This document shows, piece after piece, positions 49,431-60,226 of a stretch of 64,000 bases of DNA. The position numbers and the translations under genes are program-made. The DNA lies in the NCBI GenBank assembly GCA_947685225.1, contig CANTUV010000072.1, positions 4,402,001 through 4,466,000 on the forward strand, read 5' to 3'. How positions within the stretch are numbered: the first letter of the stretch is position 1; each line of letters begins with the position of its first letter. The stretch comes from Garcia nutans (lineage: Eukaryota > Streptophyta > Magnoliopsida > Malpighiales > Euphorbiaceae). The notes beneath the pieces are model-generated. The model did no database searches and was not told the origin of the DNA. It worked only from the letters and a program-made list of their open reading frames with translations.

Positions 49431-50072
49431 AAAACTAAGATTTTAGGGTTTAGATTTAAAAAATAGGGTTTTGATTTAGAAAACATTATATATATATATT
49501 TTAAAAGAATTTTAGCTACTATACAAATTAAAATAGGATTTAGCTAATGGAGAAAATTAAACAAAGGATAAATTAGAATTTAGGGTTTGGATATTAAGGT
49601 TAAGGATACTAGGGTTTTATAGTTTTTTTAAGTTTTAAGTAAATTAGGGTTTAAATGGATTTTGGAAAAATATTTAGGGTTTGGAAAAATTATGGCTACT
49701 GTAAAGAATTTTAAGGCTTATTTTAACAATTGAATTTTTGAGAAATACTTGTATAGAATATAGCTACTGGACATGTTTAAATTAAATGATCATGCATTGA
49801 AAAATATCAATTGATTACGTCCAGGTTACTGGAGCTACCATGTTATTGGATTTATTTTATATGAATAACAAACAACATCATCAAATCATGCTTCACATAA
49901 AACTGATATAAAAAGTGGTGAATGTAATATGCTGGAATTAATTTAGACAAAGGATAAAATTCATTCAATATTTAAAAACTATCAAAGCATCTTATATTGA
50001 ATTGATTTGGAGTTACCGTCGTTTGTTGGCTCCACTGCAATTGCACATCGATCAAACTTTTACTTACAATAA
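49431..50072 (-). repeat. Tat/Ogre-like LTR 6, segment left of the 50073 insertion
   Basis: Reverse of the middle of LTRs 2 and 7: TAGGGTTT-rich sequence, then GTTTGTTGGCTCCACTGCAA (about 50019). It lacks the whole distal hairpin region, so LTR 6 is truncated at 49431. The TSD AATAA is at 50068-50072. Confidence 0.72.
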
Positions 50073-51124
50073 TGTAATATCCTCATGTATGCCCTAGAAG
50101 TTTTGATTATGTTGTTGTTGTTGTTGGTTTAAAATGTGATTGAATGTATGTGTTGTGTGATAAAAAAATTTAAGAGAGAATGTTCATGTGTTATTTGAAA
50201 GAAAAGTGATGTGTAGAGAAGATGTATATGTAGTGTATATGGCAATATATATAGCATATATGTTGGTCAAAGGGAGAGTCAAGGTGTTGGATATAGTGGA
50301 AGAAGATATTTAGTTGTTGTTATTGAAATTACTATAAAGGGCATGCTAAATAAAAAGAAGTTTAACTATGTTAAAGAGGGCATTTTGGTAATTCTTCTTT
50401 TGAAATTGTGTGGTGGAGATTAATAGAGAGTTTTACTTTTATTTTGATCAATTTCCTTTCTTCCTTTCACGTGTGGCCGGCCAACCTAAAGAACAAGAGA
50501 GAAAGCAAAGGTTTGATGATATTTTGAGCTCAAATTGAAGAAGTTCTAAGTGGTTAAGTGGAAATCCAAGAAGATTCACTATATTTGGTAAGTTTCTTTT
50601 GATTCTTTTAAGTTATTTAAGTTGTTTGTGAGTTGATTGTGGATTTTAAAGTGGGGTTGTGTTGATTATTATATGTTGGATTTAATTGGTTGTGGTGTTG
50701 ATTTTGGATTTGAAGATGATAAGTTAAGAGTGATGTTGGTTTTAGGGTTTTGGAAATGGTAAGTGATAAATTATATTGTGTTATTTTGGATTAGGTTTTG
50801 GAAGAAAGTGATTTGCTCTAATTTGAGAAGTGAAGAATTCTTGGAGAAAATAAAGTGTTTAGAGTTGTATATTTGGTGCTAAAGGTAAGTACAAACTATA
50901 TGGTTACAAACATGCATATGTTGTTTAATCTTAAAACACTTTTGTTTGTAAATGTGATAAGGTATCAAATGTATTGTTAATGAATGTTGGTGATGAAAAA
51001 TTGTGATGAGCATGTAAAATAATTGCTAATGATGTTGATTATGTCCATTTGAATGAGGTTATGTTGTGTACAATGTGTTTTAAGTTAACCAAAAGAAATT
51101 TGGCTACATTTAGGGTTTATGCAT

Positions 51125-51290
51125 GAGTGACACGTAATTTGGGGCGGTCGCTTTTATTCATGTGCGGTCGCTATTATTCATGTGCGGTCGCGACTTAGGT
51201 CGGGCTTCTGACCGCGAAACCTACTGTAATAATGTTTCATCTTGAAATTGTATGGGGCGGTCGTATTCAGGTGAGGCGCGACCGCTAGAA
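51125..51290. repeat. GC-rich GCGGTCGC island, family 6 LTR
   Basis: GCGGTCGC occurs three times in about 50 bp (51142-51192), followed by GACCGC (about 51210-51215) and a GGGGCGGTCG...GCGACCGC pair (51253-51286). CTACTGTAAT follows the first part, as CTACTG follows the islands in families 3 and 4. The copy in the 3' LTR is at 57725-57890. Confidence 0.8.
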
Positions 51291-51885
51291 AGGTTCTGTT
51301 CACCTTATTGGAAGTAACCTAATCCTGCAACAAGATTCTCAAATACATGTTAAATAGATCATTCATTTGAGTTGTCAAGGTTCAAAATAGAGAACATTTG
51401 TCTAACATCATTGTTGAATCATAAAATGTGAGATGATATGGAATGTGATTTAAAGCCATTGTTGTTGACTATGATGATTTAATTGAATGAAACAAGGCAT
51501 GATTGCCAAAATGATAATGAGAAGTGATAATGGAGTTGATAATGCATATGATATCACATGAACAAGGTTATGTTTTATGCATTGTGAATCTTGTGGATTG
51601 CAATGATGCTATATATATATTGTGAAGGATATGATGAAGTAATTGCTTATGTATAATTGAATAATGAAATATTATGATATGATTTGAGATATCATATAAT
51701 GTGAAGTCATTGTTATTGACTATGATGATTCAAATATAATGTGAAGTCATTGTTATTGACTATGATGACTCAAATATGATGTGAAGCCATTGTGATTGGC
51801 TATGATGATTCAAAGGAAATGTGAAGCCATTGTTATTGGCTATGATAATTCAATTGAGAATAAAATTGATAAATGAATGGTATAG

Positions 51886-52173
51886 CTAATATGTTATTCC
51901 ATTTTCAGAGTTTGTTGTTGGTGGCATGCCTAATAAGTGTAACAATCTCTTGAAGTTAGGTTGGATTGAATCCTTGAAGCCTAATTGAGATGTTACCACC
52001 CTTGAAGCTAGGTTGGGTTGGTTCTTGAAGCCAAGTTGGGTTGAAGCTTAGCATGCTTTGCTCCCCTTGAAGCTTGGTTGAACCTAATCCTTGAAGCCTA
52101 GTTGGGTCTATGATATTGATAAATGTGATGATAAAACCAAAGCATTTACTCTGAAAATTGAATGGCATATTAG
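51886..52173 (+). repeat. Inverted-repeat cassette with CTTGAAGCC minisatellite, family 6 LTR
   Basis: Arm CTAATATGTTATTCCATTTT (51886 on) and arm ACTCTGAAAATTGAATGGCA (52148 on) enclose units such as CCTTGAAGCCTAGTTGGG. GGCATGCC (about 51923) and GGGCCC (about 52185) flank as in the other families. The second copy spans 58486-58773. Confidence 0.82.
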
Positions 52174-52607
52174 TGTGTTGTTTGGGCCCGAGTCTGTCTT
52201 TGATGTCAATATGATATTCTAATGTTGAAATAAATGAGTAATAAGATTATGGCTGCCTTTATTGGAAGTGTGATTCGTGAATGATACATTGTGAATAAAA
52301 TGATATCATGAGATATGATTTTATAATATGTGTATTGATATATTAAGAGTGAATATGGCTTGAAGAACTTCGTTGAGATATGAGGTTATGAAAGTGTAGT
52401 ATGATGTATATGTATATGTATATGAAATAGAAGGAGTAAGAATTGTGTTATGAATGTTTTATGTAATTATGTATCTAACTTATGAGTTTAGTGGGAACAT
52501 ATGAAGAAATGCTTTGAGAAAGGAAAACATGGTAAGAGATCAATAAAACATAATGCTAAACATATGAGGTATGATAATTTTGGTAAAGTGTATTTTATTA
52601 TTTAGTT

Positions 52608-52653
52608 GTACTACTAAGCTTTCGGGCTTAGCGCGGATGTTTAATCGCGCAGG
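52608..52653 (+). other. Double-hairpin element, family 6 5' LTR
   Basis: First stem CTAAGC-TTTCGG-GCTTAG (52614-52631), directly followed by second stem GCGCG (52631-52635) with CGCGC (52646-52650), then AGG. It lies 283 bp from the LTR end. The copy in the 3' LTR is at 59208-59253. Confidence 0.82.
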
Positions 52654-52943
52654 TATTTATGCGGTTGATCTGGAAGTCTAGCTGTGATGCCACGAGAAGG
52701 GTAAGAGTGTCTCGAGACCAACTAGAAGGTGATGCATACATATGTGATTTTAATTATGTTGTATTTTTATAAGAATAATGATTTTCGTAAATGTTCTTTA
52801 ATTTAATGTAATATCGCTTGAACCTGAATAAAGGTTTTTAAAGTAAAAAGAAAAGTGACATTCTTATACCTTATATACGTATTATATGTATACCAGGTAT
52901 ATGTATAGTACTTATATAGAGTATGGGGGTGTTACAATTATTT

Positions 52944-52960
52944 TGGTATCAGAGCTTAGG
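52944..52960 (+). other. Primer-binding site, family 6 element
   Basis: TGGTATCAGAGCTTAGG, 7 bases after the LTR edge. The first 12 bases match the complement of initiator-Met tRNA; the 13th and following diverge slightly from the other two elements. Confidence 0.9.
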
Positions 52961-55900
52961 TTTGAGATTCTCAGCCTGAGTGAAATTAAAAAGAAAATTT
53001 TTGAATAATTTAAATACGAATTAAAAAGAAGAGTTTTGAAATGCAATTGGTAATACATGCATATGCATTCACATCTAGGTTGGTCTCGAACGTGGCATTA
53101 TGTGAATTGTGATGTATTTGAATTTCATGAGATAAATAATAGTATGTAAATGAGGTTTCATATGAAAGCAAATTTTAAAATGTTGAAAATTGAGAGGTGA
53201 TTGTGATATAAAGAAATGAAATGGAATTTATAAGCAAAAAGTTTGATTATCGATATGTGTTTGACATGTAAAGAAATGACTAGAAGAATAAAGTTGGGAA
53301 TAAATTAAAAAAAATAATAATAATAAAAAAATTGAGATTAAAGTATGTAATCTTTTCTTTATTATTTGAACCTCTTTCTAATAAACCTTATGTTTGGATT
53401 TCTAGAAAGAGGTGGTTGTATGGGTAATATGGAAAGATATATTATTTAAATGAAAAGATTATGGTGGAATATTGAATGAGAGGATTGGTATAGGTTAAGT
53501 GTGACAATTTAAGGTGTGGATATATAAAGTTAAGGTTTTGTTTAAAAAGGAAACAGAGATGATGTTGGTTAGGTACAAAGAGATAGTGGTGTTGTTTGTA
53601 TTGTTCTTTTAATACAAATATAGGGATTTCAATGTTAGAAATGTGATATGTTTGAATATTGTAAAAGCTCTTGGGAATGGTGGTAATATGTGATATTTAG
53701 ATTTTTGGAATGAGCTTAGTAGATGTGAAACATATATGTTTGATGTTACTTTATGGTATATACATATAAGATGTTATAAGGTTGATATTAAGAGAATGAG
53801 ATGAATAAATTGAAGTTTAAGTAAATTAGTAAGTCGAGAATTTATGGTTGTAATGGAATGTGGATAAAGATCATTTAGATATTGATAGTTTAATGTATTC
53901 AATACATGAGATATATGAAATGAATAGTAGTGCACATGAAAGTATTATGAATTGGGAGATGAGATTGATAGTAGGAAAATTTGGTTAGGAATAAAAGAAA
54001 AAGGATTGAGTAAATGGAAATAAGTTACTTTAAGGAATTTAATTAGAAAGGATGAAAATGAATATGAAAGGTATGTTAAAGGTATTTAAAAACAAATGTG
54101 AGAGAGATATCACATTGGAAATGTGATTAAGCTCCTTGTAAAATGATATTAGTCAGAGGAAAGTGATAAATATTAAATTTGTATAAACTATATGCAAAAG
54201 AGAAATTTAATTAATTGCATGATTATGTGTCTATATAAAGAAGATATGTGAAATGAACTTATCAATATGAATGTAATGGTTATATGTAAGAAAGGTGGGA
54301 AGTGAGTCACATTATAGCGTGACCTATGAATGTGTATATAAAATGTTTATTATTTTATACCATTATATGTTTAATGGTAATAGAAAGTGAGAATGGACTT
54401 GGATAATATTGAACAGTGAAATTGTTATGTCAATAACTAAATGAGGCTATCATAAGATGTTTTGGAGCTCAAAGTATTTGTGTGTGGAGATGTTTTATGT
54501 ATAAGTATATAATAAGAAATTATAAGGAAAGAATATTGTATTTGAAAATTTTTAGAAGAAATGGTTTGGAAATGGAGTAATGAATGAAACTTGTGTAAGA
54601 TTTGTATTTGATTGAAGGTTGGGCGTAGAAAATGTTAAAGATAATATTATTGAATATGAGTTAGGTTAATGATGATCAAATAATCAAAAGCAAACTGTTT
54701 TGAGATGGAGTTAAAAGGTGTTAATTCTTGGTGTAATAAAAAAATTGGAGAATATATATACATATATATAATTTTTGTGATACATTCTAGCATTATAGTT
54801 GTAAAGGCTGGAAATCAAATAATAGAAGAACAATATTGAATTACAATCTCTAAATGTGATTATAAATATATTATGGTCATATGACTTGGTTAGTTTTATT
54901 ATCTTCAGAGTTTGATCTGAGATGATACGATTGTAATACAGATTTGGTGAGATTGAAAATTTTGTTTGAAAAGTATAGTTAAAAGTTATGGTAGATAAAG
55001 TTGTACCTTAACATTTTATGTTAAGAATTTGGTTATAAATTATGAAGGTAAAGAGAGAAAAAGGAAATTATGGAAATGTGTTGAGTTATGGATAGTATGA
55101 CAAAAAGGTAATTGAAATAAATATAACAATGTTTTGCAATTAACTATATTGTTAATATAATATGATTAGTGTTATGACTTATATAGTGTAAAAGAGGCGA
55201 AGATCATTCAAAAAAAAAAATACATGCAATGTGATTTGTTATGATAAAGGTTTTAATAATAAATGATGTTAATGTGTTTTGAGAAACAATAATGAAATGT
55301 GATATCATCATGGTTGATAATAATGATTGAAATGAAATAAATGGACATGTTGTTTATATGACGATGAAATTAAGACACATATGCAACGAAATGATTATGT
55401 ATGCTCTAATAATGAAGTGTGTGATGTGAATGATATGATTGAAGCATGCCTAGATGATATGAATGAATAATGAGATGTTCAGTATAGTTGATGATATATG
55501 TGTATATTATTTTAATGTGATGAGAAACCATGATTGTTGACAATGATGTTGGAAATAAATTATAATGGAGGTATAATGCCTAATTGATTAAAAAAAAAAT
55601 GAATTGTGAAAAGATAATTGAGCGGACTTATCTGCCTCCTGCGGAACCATGCGGACCCATTGTATTGGGCAACCGAACTTGGACTACTGACCTGGTTGGG
55701 GGAAAGTTCGTTTATGAGGTTATAGTTGTTGGCTATATTGATAAACTTTAAATGAGTATGAGAGATGATGATATAATTATAATAATAATAATGAAATGTA
55801 TATTTATAAGCATAATTCTTATTGATTGAATATATGAATCTGAAAAGATTAGAATTTGAACGTAAGTTTGATCTAATGAAATTAGGTTATATCTATGTGT

Positions 55901-56635
55901 ATATTGAGAAATCCAATGATAAATTCTGATAAGTTAATTGTTGATTTGAATCGAATAAGGTTGAAATGTTAGTATATTGTGATAGATAGATCGATTGATC
56001 TAGATTTCGCTAAAGTTGCGAGTCAATATTGAGATTTAATATGTACAGTTGTGCTGAGAGTGTAAAATTTAAATAGTAATGTGTAAGATATAATATTTTG
56101 ACTTATGAATGAACTTAAATAAATTGAATTATATTATTTGTATATAATGAGGAAAAAGGAAAATGTTGTTTACTTGTTGAGTAAGTTTAAAGGTATTGTA
56201 TTGATAATTATCTTAAGTGAGAAGCAAGCTAAAGAAAGTAGGGATATTGTTATCCAATGAGGTTTGGTAAATGTTTATTTTGAAAGTGATTGTAAGAATG
56301 GAGTAAACAATGCTAAGATATTAGTCAATGATTTTGAGGTTAAGGTTAAGAGAGTATCTATAAAGAGATAGAGTGATAATCTGACTCTAGTACAAAGATA
56401 AAATTCATTGGAGATGTTATGAGTTATCTTGATTGCTTTGTTGAGAAAGTAATAAGATACAAAGATATATATATACCTATTCAATGATGAATTATGAATT
56501 TCAGAAAAGATGAGTATCTCTAAGGGGGAGAGTAGAAGTTATGAATTTGATGAAATCATAGTGTAAGAATATGATTGTCTTCATATGAAAATTTAAAATA
56601 GTAATTTGGTTTAAATGGGTTGTTGTTGTGCTGGA
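52961..56635 (+). other. Non-coding internal domain of the family 6 element
   Basis: AT-rich and stop-rich, colinear with the minus strand of 33056-36872 from about 54010 to 56010 and again at the 3' end. One extra stretch of roughly 600 bp (about 55200-55800) has no counterpart at the matching place. It contains GTTGTTGGCTATATTGAT-like and GC-rich phrases reminiscent of LTR modules. No gag or pol similarity was found in any frame. Confidence 0.8.
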
Positions 56636-56672
56636 TAATTTCGAGGACGAAATTATTTAAGGGGGAGAGAAT
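56636..56672 (+). other. Pre-PPT hairpin and PPT, family 6 element
   Basis: TAATTTCGAGGACGAAATTA (8-bp stem, loop AGGA) is followed by TTTAAGGGGGAGAGAAT up to the LTR start at 56673. Confidence 0.88.
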
Positions 56673-59536
56673 TGTAATATCCTCATGTATGCCCTAGAAG
56701 TTTTGATTATGTTGTTGTTGTTGTTGGTTTAAAATGTGATTGAATGTATGTGTTGTGTGATAAAAAAATTTAAGAGAGAATGTTCATGTGTTATTTGAAA
56801 GAAAAGTGATGTGTAGAGAAGATGTATATGTAGTGTATATGGCAATATATATAGCATATATGTTGGTCAAAGGGAGAGTCAAGGTGTTGGATATAGTGGA
56901 AGAAGATATTTAGTTGTTGTTATTGAAATTACTATAAAGGGCATGCTAAATAAAAAGAAGTTTAACTATGTTAAAGAGGGCATTTTGGTAATTCTTCTTT
57001 TGAAATTGTGTGGTGGAGATTAATAGAGAGTTTGACTTTTATTTTGATCAATTTCCTTTCTTCCTTTCACGTGTGGCCGGCCAACCTAAAGAACAAGAGA
57101 GAAAGCAAAGGTTTGATGATATTTTGAGCTCAAATTGAAGAAGTTCTAAGTGGTTAAGTGGAAATCCAAGAAGATTCACTATATTTGGTAAGTTTCTTTT
57201 GATTCTTTTAAGTTATTTAAGTTGTTTGTGAGTTGATTGTGGATTTTAAAGTGGGGTTGTGTTGATTATTATATGTTGGATTTAATTGGTTGTGGTGTTG
57301 ATTTTGGATTTGAAGATGATAAGTTAAGAGTGATGTTGGTTTTAGGGTTTTGGAAATGGTAAGTGATAAATTATATTGTGTTATTTTGGATTAGGTTTTG
57401 GAAGAAAGTGATTTGCTCTAATTTGAGAAGTGAAGAATTCTTGGAGAAAATAAAGTGTTTAGAGTTGTATATTTGGTGCTAAAGGTAAGTACAAACTATA
57501 TGGTTACAAACATGCATATGTTGTTTAATCTTAAAACACTTTTGTTTGTAAATGTGATAAGGTATCAAATGTATTGTTAATGAATGTTGGTGATGAAAAA
57601 TTGTGATGAGCATGTAAAATAATTGCTAATGATGTTGATTATGTCCATTTGAATGAGGTTATGTTGTGTACAATGTGTTTTAAGTTAACCAAAAGAAATT
57701 TGGCTACATTTAGGGTTTATGCATGAGTGACACGTAATTTGGGGCGGTCGCTTTTATTCATGTGCGGTCGCTATTATTCATGTGCGGTCGCGACTTAGGT
57801 CGGGCTTCTGACCGCGAAACCTACTGTAATAATGTTTCATCTTGAAATTGTATGGGGCGGTCGTATTCAGGTGAGGCGCGACCGCTAGAAAGGTTCTGTT
57901 CACCTTATTGGAAGTAACCTAATCCTGCAACAAGATTCTCAAATACATGTTAAATAGATCATTCATTTGAGTTGTCAAGGTTCAAAATAGAGAACATTTG
58001 TCTAACATCATTGTTGAATCATAAAATGTGAGATGATATGGAATGTGATTTAAAGCCATTGTTGTTGACTATGATGATTTAATTGAATGAAACAAGGCAT
58101 GATTGCCAAAATGATAATGAGAAGTGATAATGGAGTTGATAATGCATATGATATCACATGAACAAGGTTATGTTTTATGCATTGTGAATCTTGTGGATTG
58201 CAATGATGCTATATATATATTGTGAAGGATATGATGAAGTAATTGCTTATGTATAATTGAATAATGAAATATTATGATATGATTTGAGATATCATATAAT
58301 GTGAAGTCATTGTTATTGACTATGATGATTCAAATATAATGTGAAGTCATTGTTATTGACTATGATGACTCAAATATGATGTGAAGCCATTGTGATTGGC
58401 TATGATGATTCAAAGGAAATGTGAAGCCATTGTTATTGGCTATGATAATTCAATTGAGAATAAAATTGATAAATGAATGGTATAGCTAATATGTTATTCC
58501 ATTTTCAGAGTTTGTTGTTGGTGGCATGCCTAATAAGTGTAACAATCTCTTGAAGTTAGGTTGGATTGAATCCTTGAAGCCTAATTGAGATGTTACCACC
58601 CTTGAAGCTAGGTTGGGTTGGTTCTTGAAGCCAAGTTGGGTTGAAGCTTAGCATGCTTTGCTCCCCTTGAAGCTTGGTTGAACCTAATCCTTGAAGCCTA
58701 GTTGGGTCTATGATATTGATAAATGTGATGATAAAACCAAAGCATTTACTCTGAAAATTGAATGGCATATTAGTGTGTTGTTTGGGCCCGAGTCTGTCTT
58801 TGATGTCAATATGATATTCTAATGTTGAAATAAATGAGTAATAAGATTATGGCTGCCTTTATTGGAAGTGTGATTCGTGAATGATACATTGTGAATAAAA
58901 TGATATCATGAGATATGATTTTATAATATGTGTATTGATATATTAAGAGTGAATATGGCTTGAAGAACTTCGTTGAGATATGAGGTTATGAAAGTGTAGT
59001 ATGATGTATATGTATATGTATATGAAATAGAAGGAGTAAGAATTGTGTTATGAATGTTTTATGTAATTATGTATCTAACTTATGAGTTTAGTGGGAACAT
59101 ATGAAGAAATGCTTTGAGAAAGGAAAACATGGTAAGAGATCAATAAAACATAATGCTAAACATATGAGGTATGATAATTTTGGTAAAGTGTATTTTATTA
59201 TTTAGTTGTACTACTAAGCTTTCGGGCTTAGCGCGGATGTTTAATCGCGCAGGTATTTATGCGGTTGATCTGGAAGTCTAGCTGTGATGCCACGAGAAGG
59301 GTAAGAGTGTCTCGAGACCAACTAGAAGGTGATGCATACATATGTGATTTTAATTATGTTGTATTTTTATAAGAATAATGATTTTCGTAAATGTTCTTTA
59401 ATTTAATGTAATATCGCTTGAACCTGAATAAAGGTTTTTAAAGTAAAAAGAAAAGTGACATTCTTATACCTTATATACGTATTATATGTATACCAGGTAT
59501 ATGTATAGTACTTATATAGAGTATGGGGGTGTTACA
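56673..59536 (+). repeat. Family 6 element, 3' LTR
   Basis: 2864 bp, offset exactly 6600 from the 5' LTR with one visible difference (57034) and no indel. Followed by the TSD AATAA. Confidence 0.95.
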
Positions 59537-60226
59537 AATAATTTCAAATTCTAGCTGAGCAAGACCAAGATAGCATGTCACTGCCTTTGTATGGGTGTTC
59601 TTTTCTGTTTGATACTTTTTTGTTCCATTCTTTTGCTTGTTAGGGTTTTTTTATGTCGCTGTTGCTAATCTGTTCCTGAAGTTCCCAAAGTCCAAAAGTC
59701 CCTGTTTTAATCTTCAAATCCCTTATTTATAGGCAATTAATTGAAAACCTAGTCCTTCTTGATTAAGAAAAAATAAAACGATCCGAATCAAATTTGGTTT
59801 TGGCAAATTGGCAAGGTCAATTACCCACGGGCAGGGCTGCAAGGGTTGCGGGCACTAGCACAAGCCAATTCACGCAGGCCAAGCTTGCAGCGCGTCGCCT
59901 CGCCAATTCATTAATTATCATTTTTATTATTTTATTATTTTATTATTCATTTTTATTATTATTAAAAATAAATATTTATATTTTATAAAATAAATATTTA
60001 TATTTTCTTTTTCCTTTTCCTTTTTTCTTCTTTTCTTTTTTATTTATTTATTATATTATTAAAATTAATAATAAATATTATATTATTATGTGTTGAGATT
60101 TTAATATTTTGCCAAACCATATTTTAGTTTGTAAAATTATTCCGGATTGTTTTACACCTTTAGACTTGACTTAATTGCCTTTTAATTAGTGTCGAACTTG
60201 ACTTGGTCAAAATATAAGGGTCTACA
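59537..60226 (-). repeat. Tat/Ogre-like LTR 6, segment right of the insertion and LTR start
   Basis: On the minus strand it starts TGTAGACCCTTATATTTTGAC at 60226. CAAAGGCAGTGACATGCTAT (about 59570-59589, reversed) matches LTR 7 near 61910. It has a subfamily-specific GC-rich stretch (59800-59900) followed by T/A-rich simple sequence (59920-60080). The abutting sequence on the right is plus-strand Tat internal DNA, so this edge is a junction between copies of opposite orientation. Confidence 0.72.

Larger units (their letters stand above)
50073..52936 (+). repeat. Family 6 element, 5' LTR
   Basis: Runs from TGTAATATCCTCATG to GGGGGTGTTACA. It contains a GC-rich GCGGTCGC island (51125-51290), CCAAT palindromes (51700-51850), an inverted-repeat cassette (51886-52173) and a double hairpin (52608-52653). 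A 33-bp unit with GAAGCCATTG...TTGGCTATGATGATTCAA is repeated four times. Confidence 0.94.
50073..59536 (+). mobile_element. Very young large non-coding LTR retrotransposon (LARD-like), family 6, TSD AATAA
   Basis: 9464 bp, plus orientation: two 2864-bp LTRs around a 3736-bp internal domain with no open frame above 70 codons. TSD AATAA at 50068-50072 and 59537-59541. The PBS (52944) begins TGGTATCAGAGC and the PPT is AAGGGGGAGAGA (56659-56670). Reading both LTRs line by line, I found one difference (T at 50434, G at 57034). Such near-identity means a very recent transposition, which a protein-less element can only have made with enzymes supplied in trans. The LTR carries the same modules as the chromovirus LTR at 8989-11608 but is clearly a different family. 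Confidence 0.95.

Noticed and set aside
51956..52168. 70-codon frame on the minus strand, repeated at 58556-58768
   Set aside because: It is antisense through the minisatellite of the family 6 LTR, with no coding signs, and is identical only because the LTRs are.
52944..52960. Sequence complementary to initiator-Met tRNA as a possible tRNA gene
   Set aside because: Only the 3' acceptor complement is present, at the PBS position next to the LTR. No cloverleaf can be formed.
50073..59536. Near-identical 2864-bp blocks as an assembly duplication
   Set aside because: Both blocks are oriented as LTRs with PBS and PPT at the proper edges and a perfect 5-bp TSD outside, which an assembly error would not create.
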